Assembly: GCA_015232555.1 (NCBI GenBank)
Contig: JADFZJ010000001.1
Coordinates: 1-64,000 of the forward strand
Direction of reading: 5' to 3'
DNA: 64,000 nt
Source: Desulfamplus sp.
Lineage (GTDB): Bacteria; Desulfobacterota; Desulfobacteria; Desulfobacterales; Desulfobacteraceae
How positions within the stretch are numbered: the stretch's first letter is position 1; each line of letters begins with the position of its first letter. Shown piece by piece: positions 51,582 through 59,866 of the stretch. A program made the translations under genes and the position numbers. Under the pieces are notes generated by a model. It was not told the origin of the DNA and ran no database searches. It saw nothing but the letters and a program-made list of their open reading frames with translations.

Positions 51582-52931
51582 ATGAGTGAATCTAAAACGG
51601 TAAATGACAACAAGAAGACTGAAAGTAAAAAAATAGAAGATCAGGGAATTCAAAAGGGTATTGAACAACTAACCCCTGAACGAATTGAGAGTGTCATCCG
51701 TCAGGTTATAAATGATGAAACAGGGGCAAGACTTAAAGTTTATGTTGATACCTGTTTACATTGCGGTTTATGCAGTAAAGGGTGTCATTTTTTTCTTTCA
51801 TTGAAAGACCCAAAATTCTCACCAGCAGCAAAGGTTAAACAGACCCTTTGGGAGATTATGCGTAAAAAAGGTAAGGTCTCTCCTGAATTTATAAAAGAAG
51901 CGGCTCTTATTGCCTACACCCAATGCAATATGTGTAAGAGGTGTGCCATGTACTGCCCGTTTGGTCTTGATGTCGCTTATGTAATGTCAGTGATGAGGCG
52001 AATATGTTACAAGCTTGGAGTAGTACCACTTTACATTCAGGATACTGCTCACAGCCACTCAGTCGCCATGAATCAGATGTGGGTAAAAGATGATGAGTGG
52101 ATAGATACCCTTATGTGGCAGGAGGAAGAGGCACAGGATGCAATGGAAAATTTAAGGATTCCATTAGACAAAGAGGGGGCTGATATATTCTATTCTGTCA
52201 TAGGTCCTGAACCAAAATTCAGGGCACAGCTTATATTTCAGGCAGCAGTAATTATGAATGCTGCCAAAGAAAACTGGACTATGCCTTCAATGCCCGGGTG
52301 GGATAACAGCGATATGTGCATGTTCACAGGAGATTATGAGATGATGGAACGCCTCAAAAGACTCCATTTTGAATCTGCATTAAATTTGAGGGCAAAGAGG
52401 ATTGTAATGGGAGAGTGCGGTCACGCTTTCCGCTCGGTCTATGATGTGGGAAACCGTGCATTAGGGTGGAGAATGCCTCCGATTGAGGTTGTTCATTCAA
52501 TTGAGTATTTCAATGAGCTGTTTGAACAAAAGAAGATTAAAATCAGAAAGAAGTTTGAACGTCCTGTAACTCTGCACGACCCATGCAATATTGTAAGAGG
52601 CAGAGGTCTCCATGAGATGGCAAGGAATATAGTCAATGCTACCTGTGCCAATTTTATTGAGATGACCCCAAACAGAGAACACAACTACTGTTGCAGTGCA
52701 GGCGGAGGTGTTATCAACTGCGGGCCTCCTTTCAAGAATGCCAGAGTCGAAAGCGGCAAGGAAAAAGCAAAACAGCTCTTTGCAGCAAAGGCAAAAGGTG
52801 CAGAGGTTGTTATTGCACCATGCCATAACTGTCATGGCGGTCTTGAGGATATCATTCACCATTATGGCGTTGAGATGGAACTCAAGTTTTTTGGAGATAT
52901 TATCTATGAAATTCTCGAATTGCCTGAATAG
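51582..52931 (+). CDS. tmcB: TmcB, Fe-S/CCG-domain heterodisulfide reductase-like subunit
   Basis: CLHCGLCSKGCHFF, CNMCKRCAMYCPFG 4Fe-4S motifs; CCSAGGGVINCGPPFKNAR, CHNCHGGLEDI CCG domain. Confidence 0.9.
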   Translation: MSESKTVNDNKKTESKKIEDQGIQKGIEQLTPERIESVIRQVINDETGARLKVYVDTCLHCGLCSKGCHFFLSLKDPKFSPAAKVKQTLWEIMRKKGKVSPEFIKEAALIAYTQCNMCKRCAMYCPFGLDVAYVMSVMRRICYKLGVVPLYIQDTAHSHSVAMNQMWVKDDEWIDTLMWQEEEAQDAMENLRIPLDKEGADIFYSVIGPEPKFRAQLIFQAAVIMNAAKENWTMPSMPGWDNSDMCMFTGDYEMMERLKRLHFESALNLRAKRIVMGECGHAFRSVYDVGNRALGWRMPPIEVVHSIEYFNELFEQKKIKIRKKFERPVTLHDPCNIVRGRGLHEMARNIVNATCANFIEMTPNREHNYCCSAGGGVINCGPPFKNARVESGKEKAKQLFAAKAKGAEVVIAPCHNCHGGLEDIIHHYGVEMELKFFGDIIYEILELPE

Positions 52932-52959
52932 TAGCACTATTGATAAGGAGAGATTTAAT

Positions 52960-53397
52960 ATGAACAGGTTCATAAACAGCGTTATGAATATGAATATTTC
53001 GGGTATTACCCTTACAGCTATTATCTTGACATTGACTTTTGCCATCACTACCCATGCAGACGACTGTTTTACTGTCAATGGTGAAACTATTGACGCAAAC
53101 AGCAATACAAGACCGTTTGTCTGTTTTCAGCATGATGCACACAATGAAAAAGCTGGTCTTGAAAGCTGTGATAGATGCCACCATTCCTACGATGATCAGG
53201 GGAAACTCATAGAAGGTGAGTCGTCAGAAGATAAATCCTGCTCTGAATGTCATGCTGGTAATGTAGGTTCACAAAAGAGTTTTGATTCAAATAGATTAAA
53301 TATTGATCTTGCTGCAAAATACCATAAACTCTGCAGAGATTGTCATATTACAGAGAAAAAGGGACCAGTTGTATGCGGTGAGTGTCATAAAAGATAA
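52960..53397 (+). CDS. tmcA: TmcA, type II tetraheme cytochrome c3
   Basis: Four CxxCH motifs (CDRCH, CSECH, CRDCH, CGECH) and signal peptide. ATG 52960 with AAGGAG SD; the longer ORF from 52696 overlaps tmcB. Confidence 0.9.
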   Translation: MNRFINSVMNMNISGITLTAIILTLTFAITTHADDCFTVNGETIDANSNTRPFVCFQHDAHNEKAGLESCDRCHHSYDDQGKLIEGESSEDKSCSECHAGNVGSQKSFDSNRLNIDLAAKYHKLCRDCHITEKKGPVVCGECHKR

Positions 53398-53457
53398 CTT
53401 TTTATAATTAAAAACTTATTTTAAAGTTTTTAAAATAGATAGAGGAGAGCCGTAAAT

Positions 53458-53811
53458 ATGCCTAAAAAAATACTTGTTGTTGATGATGATCCTGCAATTG
53501 TAAGATATCTTGTCAATATATTCAATGACAATGGTTACGAGACTTGTGTTGCCAATAATGGTGCTGAAGCATTTGAAGTTTTGAAAAAAGAGAATCCAGA
53601 TCTTATAACGCTCGATATTGAGATGCCAGGCGAATGGGGTCCTAAATTCTTCAGGCGATTTTCCAAAAATAAAGAGTTAAAAGATATACCGGTGATCGTC
53701 ATAAGTGGAATGGCAAGTCGGCATCTATCAATTGATAAGGCGATCACATGGCTGCCCAAACCATTTGATCCGGAAAAGTTGATTGGAATTGTTAAAAATA
53801 CAATTGGCTGA
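53458..53811 (+). CDS. Single-domain response regulator (REC)
   Basis: KILVVDDDPAIVRYLVNIF, LITLDIEMPG, VIVISGMA, KPFDPEKLI. Confidence 0.92.
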   Translation: MPKKILVVDDDPAIVRYLVNIFNDNGYETCVANNGAEAFEVLKKENPDLITLDIEMPGEWGPKFFRRFSKNKELKDIPVIVISGMASRHLSIDKAITWLPKPFDPEKLIGIVKNTIG

Positions 53812-53841
53812 CCCGTATTATAGTTGATAGTTTTTAAGTAT

Positions 53842-53886
53842 AACGCCCTATTTTTCAGAGAATCTGTTAAAAATAGGGCGTTGTTT
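53842..53886 (+). terminator. Rho-independent terminator
   Basis: AACGCCCTATTTTT (53842-53855) pairs with AAAAATAGGGCGTT (53869-53882), followed by a T-rich stretch. Confidence 0.85.
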
Positions 53887-54145
53887 TATACGTATATTAA
53901 TTATGGCACTATGGTAATCATTTTGATGTAAAAAAGAATGTTTAGTCTGCATAAATTTTATGATATTATAGTTGATATCAGTATCTAATCAACTGAAAAG
54001 ATTTTTTAAGAACAGTAAATCTACGCTCTTGACAAGAGTATTCGAGTAAGATATTGTAAAAAATTATTAATTCTAAAAGATAAGACGGCAAGCTTACTTA
54101 ATAGAAAAAAACATTTTATTTTTTATTTAACAGGAGGTAGTTTTA

Positions 54146-54463
54146 ATGGCAACCGTAGAGATAAATGGAACCACTTTTGAAGTTGATGAAGACGGTTTTC
54201 TTCTTGATTACAAAACCTTTACTAATGACTGGGTAGAGTATGTAAGACAGCAGGAAGGTATTGAAGAGCTTAACGATGAGCATTGGTCAGTAGTTAATGT
54301 ACTTCAAGACTATTATGAAAAGAATGGTATTGCTCCAATGGTACGTGTTCTTTCAAAACTTACCAAATTCAAACTGAAACACATCTATGAACTGTTTCCA
54401 TCAGGACCTGGGAAAGGAGCATGCAAGATGGCTGGTCTTCCAAAACCAACCGGATGTGTATGA
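54146..54463 (+). CDS. dsrC: Sulfur relay protein DsrC (TusE/DsrC/DsvC family)
   Basis: 105 aa; FEVDEDGFLLDYKTFTNDWVEYVRQQEGIEELNDEHW; C-terminal GKGACKMAGLPKPTGCV with both conserved cysteines. Confidence 0.95.
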   Translation: MATVEINGTTFEVDEDGFLLDYKTFTNDWVEYVRQQEGIEELNDEHWSVVNVLQDYYEKNGIAPMVRVLSKLTKFKLKHIYELFPSGPGKGACKMAGLPKPTGCV

Positions 54464-54504
54464 TCCATTAAGTTATTCGATATAGTTTTTGAGATTCTTT
54501 TCAT

Positions 54505-54538
54505 AAAAGCCCTGCATATAGTATGCAGGGCTTTTTTT
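54505..54538 (+). terminator. Rho-independent terminator of dsrC
   Basis: AAAAGCCCTGCATA-TAG-TATGCAGGGCTTTT perfect 14-bp stem followed by Ts. Confidence 0.92.
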
Positions 54539-54632
54539 ATAAATTTTCGATGGTATCACACTATTAGCTCATACCTGTATTGCAAAAATTGGTAATTACT
54601 TGTTCCTCTCTCTAAAATAAGGAGATAACTTT

Positions 54633-55091
54633 ATGACTAAAATTGATCATACAGATAAGAATATAATCAACAGGATTCAAACCTTTTTTCCAATTGATCC
54701 TCATCCATACAGGATAATAGCTAAAGAACTTGGAATTTCAGAAGATGAGTTGATATCAAGGGTCAAACGATTAAAAGACAATGGCGTTATTAGACGTATT
54801 GGAGGGAATTTTGGACCTTACAAACTTGGTTTTTTTAGTACCCTCTGTGCAGCCTCTGTTCCTGATAAAAATGTGGATATCTTTACAAAAGTAGTCAACA
54901 GTTATTCAGGTGTGACCCACAACTATATGCGGAGTCACAGATATAATATATGGTTTACTTTTATAGCAGAATCAATGGAGATTATTGAAAACAGCCTGAA
55001 AGAGATATCTGAACAGACAGGCGTTGATGATATTTTGAATCTTCCAGCTACAGATGTGTTCAAGATAAGTGCAAACTTTAAAGTTACATAA
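54633..55091 (+). CDS. ahbA: Siroheme decarboxylase alpha subunit-like (AsnC/Lrp-type)
   Basis: FFPIDPHPYRIIAKELGISEDELISRVKRLKDNGVIRRIGGNFGPYKLGFFSTL, GVTHNYMRSHRYNIWFTFIA; AhbA hallmarks. Confidence 0.85.
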   Translation: MTKIDHTDKNIINRIQTFFPIDPHPYRIIAKELGISEDELISRVKRLKDNGVIRRIGGNFGPYKLGFFSTLCAASVPDKNVDIFTKVVNSYSGVTHNYMRSHRYNIWFTFIAESMEIIENSLKEISEQTGVDDILNLPATDVFKISANFKVT

Positions 55092-55163
55092 TAAAGTCAA
55101 TCCCAACTTTAGAGACACTTTATATTACTATATGTTAAAAGATTCCGATTCCACCGACCATAC

Positions 55164-56006
55164 CTACTCATTAACCTGCTTTCGTCTCATTTGGATATAG
55201 GCATCCCGCAGAGCAACATAAGGGTCCAGTGCTGCACTCTTGAGTGTCTCATAGTCGCCAATCCTAAAAGAGACCGAATTGATACGGTCAAGAGCAGTAA
55301 CTCCAGCAGCAAGTTCGGCGGACTCTATATAAGTTGTGGGGGAGAGAAAAAAATCTCCTACACTTCCAATGGAATCCCTAAGTGTTGACGAACCCATTAC
55401 GGGAAGAACAAGATAAAATCCCTCTTTTACAGAATACCGTCCAAGTGTTTGACCTAAATCTTCATTGTAGGTTTCAATTCCAAAAACATATTGGGCTGGT
55501 GTGGCAAATCCTAATCCTCCGCCAACTGTATTGATAATAAAACTCTCTGTTTCTGCAAGAGCTCTCTCGCCTTTACCCTGTAAAATAGTATTGACAAATC
55601 TTACTGGAAAAAGTGCGTTGTGAAAAAAGTTTTTCAGACCACTTCTTAACTCAGCAGGAGTTATGAATTTATATCCTTGAGCAACTGGTTTTAAAAGCCA
55701 GAAATAGAGTTTGTCATTAAAAGAGAACATAGCATAATTAAACCAGTATAGTGGATCTGCAACAGACTGCTCTGCTGTTTTCACATACTCATCACCATAC
55801 AGGTCATCTTGTTCACTGTATAATTCATTCTGGGTATTATTATCTGCTGATTGTCCTTCTGGTTGTTCTTCTGAAAAAGCATCTGTGCCAGATGTTATAA
55901 TCAATAAAATCATAATAATAACAAGGGGGAGCTTTATAGCTTTATATCTGTAATTATTTAGATAAGCCGCTTCTGAATTAAAATAAACCTCTTGTTTTGA
56001 TATCAT
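55164..56006 (-). CDS. mlaA: MlaA/VacJ family lipoprotein
   Basis: DPLYWFNYAMFSFNDKLYFWLLKPVAQGYKFITP, FFHNALFPVRFVNTILQGK, YVLPVMG-type GFYLVLPVMGSSTLRD. Confidence 0.9.
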   Translation of the reverse strand: MISKQEVYFNSEAAYLNNYRYKAIKLPLVIIMILLIITSGTDAFSEEQPEGQSADNNTQNELYSEQDDLYGDEYVKTAEQSVADPLYWFNYAMFSFNDKLYFWLLKPVAQGYKFITPAELRSGLKNFFHNALFPVRFVNTILQGKGERALAETESFIINTVGGGLGFATPAQYVFGIETYNEDLGQTLGRYSVKEGFYLVLPVMGSSTLRDSIGSVGDFFLSPTTYIESAELAAGVTALDRINSVSFRIGDYETLKSAALDPYVALRDAYIQMRRKQVNE

Positions 56007-56647
56007 TATTTGATTTTCTCCTTTATCTCCTCAATAATCTTATCAGGTGAGTCGTTAAATCTTGTCCTATACTGCTCCCTGTAATTGCCAACCAAGCTCA
56101 CACCTTCAATTTTGACATCATATATTTTCCAGCTTCCACCCTTTTTTTTCATCATTCTGTAATAGACAGGTGTTACAACTTTATTATGCAGGACATCAGA
56201 GGCAATGTCAGCACGTTCAATACCTGATTTAGTAGGGGCAAGTATCTCTGTTTTTAAATAGGTAATTTTAAGATCCTGAAAGTTTTCATCATCAATTTTG
56301 GCAAGATAGGTATTTGCAATTAGCCTTGAAAAGGCTTTTGTAAATTCAGTCCGTTGACTCTCTGAAAATCGTTCCCAGTTTTTTCCAAGTGCCCCTTTAG
56401 AAAACTCACTGAAATCAAAAATAGAGTCAGCTTTATTGAAGAGAATATCTTTTCTTGCTTTTTTCTGTGCTTCATCTGCAAATGCGGGATCGTTTAATAC
56501 TGCTGTCATATCATCAACACCACTTTTTAGAACCCTTTCAGGCTCTGAATCAGCTCCCATCAGCATGGAAGGTGCGGACAGAGAGATAATAAAAAACGAG
56601 ATAATAAAAATAGTTTTAAATAGATTATTAATAAAAATTCTTTGCAT
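56006..56647 (-). CDS. mlaC: MlaC/Ttg2D family phospholipid-binding protein
   Basis: Signal peptide; FDFSEFSKGALGKNWERFSESQRTEFTKAFSRLIANTYL. Confidence 0.9.
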   Translation of the reverse strand: MQRIFINNLFKTIFIISFFIISLSAPSMLMGADSEPERVLKSGVDDMTAVLNDPAFADEAQKKARKDILFNKADSIFDFSEFSKGALGKNWERFSESQRTEFTKAFSRLIANTYLAKIDDENFQDLKITYLKTEILAPTKSGIERADIASDVLHNKVVTPVYYRMMKKKGGSWKIYDVKIEGVSLVGNYREQYRTRFNDSPDKIIEEIKEKIK

Positions 56648-56742
56648 GTTTTTCTCCCTTCTTTTATATGAAAGTCTCTTAACTGACTTTCATTTTTAGT
56701 TGTGTAAGTCATTGCATGTTTGTTATAAAAAAATAAGTTTAC

Positions 56743-57210
56743 CTACTTCTTATCAGCAGATTTTTCTTCGTTATTAAAAATATATTTACTTACTAATGCC
56801 TCAATATCAATTGCAGATTCTGTATTAAAAATAGTGTCGCCAGACTCAAGAGTGGTTTCAGAACCACCAGGGGAGAGATTTATATACCTGTCCCCAATAA
56901 CACCAGATGTCTTTACAGATGCCATTACATCTTCAGCTAACTTTATATTTTCATGGATTCCAAGTTCAACTTTTGCAAGCAGTCGCTCAGTATCAAGTGT
57001 GATTGCAATGACATTTCCGATTTCAACACCCGCCATCTCCACTCCAGCCCCCTTTTTTAATCCTGCTACAGAGCTGAAATAGGCATAGAGCCTGTAATCA
57101 TTCCTATTGATAACTTTAACACCTCCAAGTTCAATTATAAGATATGCGGAACAGACAATACCGATAATCATAAAAATTCCAACATAAAACTCAACCATTC
57201 CTTTTTTCAT
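56743..57210 (-). CDS. mlaD: MlaD family (MCE domain) protein
   Basis: VEFYVGIFMIIGIVCSAYLIIELGG, YAYFSSVAGLKKGAGVEMAGVEIGNV, GVIGDRYINLSPG. Likely start is the internal Met at 57210. Confidence 0.9.
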   Translation of the reverse strand: MKKGMVEFYVGIFMIIGIVCSAYLIIELGGVKVINRNDYRLYAYFSSVAGLKKGAGVEMAGVEIGNVIAITLDTERLLAKVELGIHENIKLAEDVMASVKTSGVIGDRYINLSPGGSETTLESGDTIFNTESAIDIEALVSKYIFNNEEKSADKK

Positions 57211-57338
57211 AATAGTAACTTCCCAAATATTATCCACTGAATTTTTTATCGTTAAAATAACAGCAATTTAATTAATAAATGCCTTACCCTGAATTCGCTC
57301 AACTAAAAGCTGAATAAATATTCATATAATCAGAATAA

Positions 57339-58088
57339 CTACTCCAAAAAATCTCCATCTCCACTGATAAATATGCGTACATCATTCAAATCACAATTCA
57401 TTATCTCCTCTGAGGTACCCTGAAATATGATTTTCCCCTTCTCAATCATAGCAACCCTTTGGGCTATTTCAAAAATATGAGGAATTTCATGGCTGACAAT
57501 CACTGCGGTAAATCCAAACATCTCTCGATATGATTTAATCATAGCATGAACCCCGTTTTTTCTGACAGGATCAAGACCTGTTGTCGGCTCATCAAACAAA
57601 ACAATGGCAGGCTCGGTTATCAATGCTCTTGCAAGTGCAACACGTTTTTTCATACCACCTGAAAGCTGGGCAGGATATTTGTTTGATGTCCCCTGAATCT
57701 CAAGCTGCTCCATTCTCATTTCAACCTTTTTTTTAATCTCTTGTTTGGAGAAAAGAGAGGTTTCAGTCAAGGGAAGTGCAATGTTGTCATAAATATTCAT
57801 CGAATCAAAGAGTGCATTCTCCTGAAACATGTAGCTAAAATTGCGTTTAAATTCTACTCTCTTTTTACGGGACATTGAAGATATCTCTTCTCCACGGAAT
57901 AGCACCTTTCCTGAGTCATGGTTCATAAGCCCGATAATATGTTTCAGCAGAACGCTTTTGCCAGAGCCACTTTTACCAATAATGACAGTGATTTCATCTT
58001 CATATATAGATAGATTAACACCCTGCATAACATGGTTGTTTCCAAAACTTTTTTTAACATCTATAAATTCAATCAAAGGAGATTTCAT
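57339..58088 (-). CDS. mlaF: Phospholipid ABC transporter ATP-binding protein MlaF
   Basis: GKSGSGKSVLLKHIIGL, QLSGGMKKRVALARALITEPAIVLFDEPTTGLDP. Confidence 0.93.
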   Translation of the reverse strand: MKSPLIEFIDVKKSFGNNHVMQGVNLSIYEDEITVIIGKSGSGKSVLLKHIIGLMNHDSGKVLFRGEEISSMSRKKRVEFKRNFSYMFQENALFDSMNIYDNIALPLTETSLFSKQEIKKKVEMRMEQLEIQGTSNKYPAQLSGGMKKRVALARALITEPAIVLFDEPTTGLDPVRKNGVHAMIKSYREMFGFTAVIVSHEIPHIFEIAQRVAMIEKGKIIFQGTSEEIMNCDLNDVRIFISGDGDFLE

Positions 58089-58098
58089 AAGAGCCTGT

Positions 58099-58890
58099 TT
58101 ATAAAAGAAGATAGGTTATAACATAATCAAAAATAAGAATCAGCACACAGGAGTTGACAACCGCGGTAGTGGTTGAGAAACTTACCCCCTTTGCACCAAA
58201 CCCTCCTCGTGTCTGAAGGTGTGTAAAATAACCTTGAGAACAGCATACAGTTGTCACCACAATGGCAAAGACAAAAGACTTTACAAATCCACCTGTAACA
58301 TCAGCCATTACAACGCTGTCAGAGACTCGATAGATATAAATTCCACCATTTATGCCAAGCATCAGCGAACCTGTAATATATCCTCCAACAATACCAATAA
58401 CATCAAACAGAGCTGTCAAAAGAGGAAAGCTGATTACAGAGGCAACAATTCGGGGGCTGAAGATAAATCTGACGGGGTTAATATTCATGGTTTCAAGTGC
58501 ATCTATCTGCTCGGAAATACGCATAACTCCGATTTCAGCAGCCATTGCAGAACCAGCTCTTGCTGTGATCATTATTGCTGTAAGAACAGGACCAAGCTCA
58601 CGGATAAGTGTTAATGCAACAGCAGAGCCAAGCATCCCTTCAGATCCAAATTTGATAAGTGTATAATATCCCTGAAGCCCTAAAACCATTCCTGTAAAAA
58701 TACCCGTGAGCATTATTACTACCATTGATTTGGTGCCAATAAACCATGTGTGTTCAATAATCTTGAATATCTGCAAAGGTAAAGTGAAGATATGCACGAG
58801 TCCTGTGAACAGAAAAATAAATATTCTGCCGGTTCTCTCAACCATTTCAATTGTCCATGACCCAATATTTTCAATACTTTTTGTTATCAT
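58099..58890 (-). CDS. mlaE: MlaE family ABC transporter permease
   Basis: LTLIRELGPVLTAIMITARAGSAMAAEIGVMRISEQIDALETMNINPVRF. Confidence 0.94.
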   Translation of the reverse strand: MITKSIENIGSWTIEMVERTGRIFIFLFTGLVHIFTLPLQIFKIIEHTWFIGTKSMVVIMLTGIFTGMVLGLQGYYTLIKFGSEGMLGSAVALTLIRELGPVLTAIMITARAGSAMAAEIGVMRISEQIDALETMNINPVRFIFSPRIVASVISFPLLTALFDVIGIVGGYITGSLMLGINGGIYIYRVSDSVVMADVTGGFVKSFVFAIVVTTVCCSQGYFTHLQTRGGFGAKGVSFSTTTAVVNSCVLILIFDYVITYLLL

Positions 58891-59252
58891 CAGCCCACCA
58901 TAACCATCTTAAAATATCAGTTTTTTATAAGAATCATTGCAAAACATAATGATACCTATAAAAAACGGAAACGATTAAATTAAAGTGCTTATATACTATA
59001 AACTGTGTTTTAATGAAACATTATTCATTTTAAAAAAAATAATCCCTCTAATTTTTACCAAAATTCAAAATTATCATAAAAGTAAAATATATATTAAATT
59101 GAAAATCACAAATAATATTTTGTTTGACACCACCATTGAAATACAATACGTATTGGTTATATTAACACTTATTATTTATAGAGACACCTATTATCTTAAA
59201 TACACATACACACTCTAAGGCTTGTAAACAACAAAAAGGAGAATATAAATAT

Positions 59253-59741
59253 ATGACACGAAAAATAACATTGAGCATTCCTGATATGCTTTATGAAAAG
59301 ATGGAAGAGTGGCGGCAATCCTTTAACTTCTCCAAAATGTTTCAAGATGCTTTGGCAGAAGCAATACATAAAAAAGAGGAGTTTCAAAGAAGACTTCAAG
59401 AAGACCACGATATGTCAGCCATTATTGACAGGCTTAAACAGGAAAAAAAGCAGGCTGAAGGAAATTACTCAGAAAATGGGCACTTAAAAGGGCTTCAATG
59501 GGCAAAGAGTGCTCACTATAACGACCTTATATATGCTCTTGGAATCTCATCAGCCAAAGAGATGACAGAGGATGATACGCTTGGAGAATATTTTAATAAT
59601 CTTCTCTCTTCTGATCACATTATGAAAAATACGACTGATGGAGTTAATAATTATGGCATTAATAAATACGGCAAACTTTTTTTAGACGGATGGCGGCGAG
59701 GTGTACGCGACTTCTGGAATGAGATAAAGGAAAAAATTTAA
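59253..59741 (+). CDS. Hypothetical protein with RHH-like N-terminus
   Basis: MTRKITLSIPDMLYEKMEEWRQSFNFSKMFQDALAEAI resembles ribbon-helix-helix antitoxin-type N-termini; AAAAAGGAG SD. Confidence 0.6.
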   Translation: MTRKITLSIPDMLYEKMEEWRQSFNFSKMFQDALAEAIHKKEEFQRRLQEDHDMSAIIDRLKQEKKQAEGNYSENGHLKGLQWAKSAHYNDLIYALGISSAKEMTEDDTLGEYFNNLLSSDHIMKNTTDGVNNYGINKYGKLFLDGWRRGVRDFWNEIKEKI

Positions 59742-59866
59742 GATAAAATATAGATCGGCACATAAACGGTCAATAAGGAAATCTTGCCAGCCCCATTATA
59801 AAAACAACAATGTATTTTCACGGTAAAAAAGCAAGTAACTGTTCTGTTAAGGGAGTTTATTTGAAA

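Noticed and set aside
52696-52959. N-terminal extension of the tmcA ORF
   Set aside because: Overlaps tmcB in another frame; the SD plus ATG at 52960 followed by a signal peptide is the credible start.
52497-53105. 202-aa minus-strand ORF spanning the tmcB/tmcA junction
   Set aside because: Overlaps two well-supported genes on the opposite strand; no motif.
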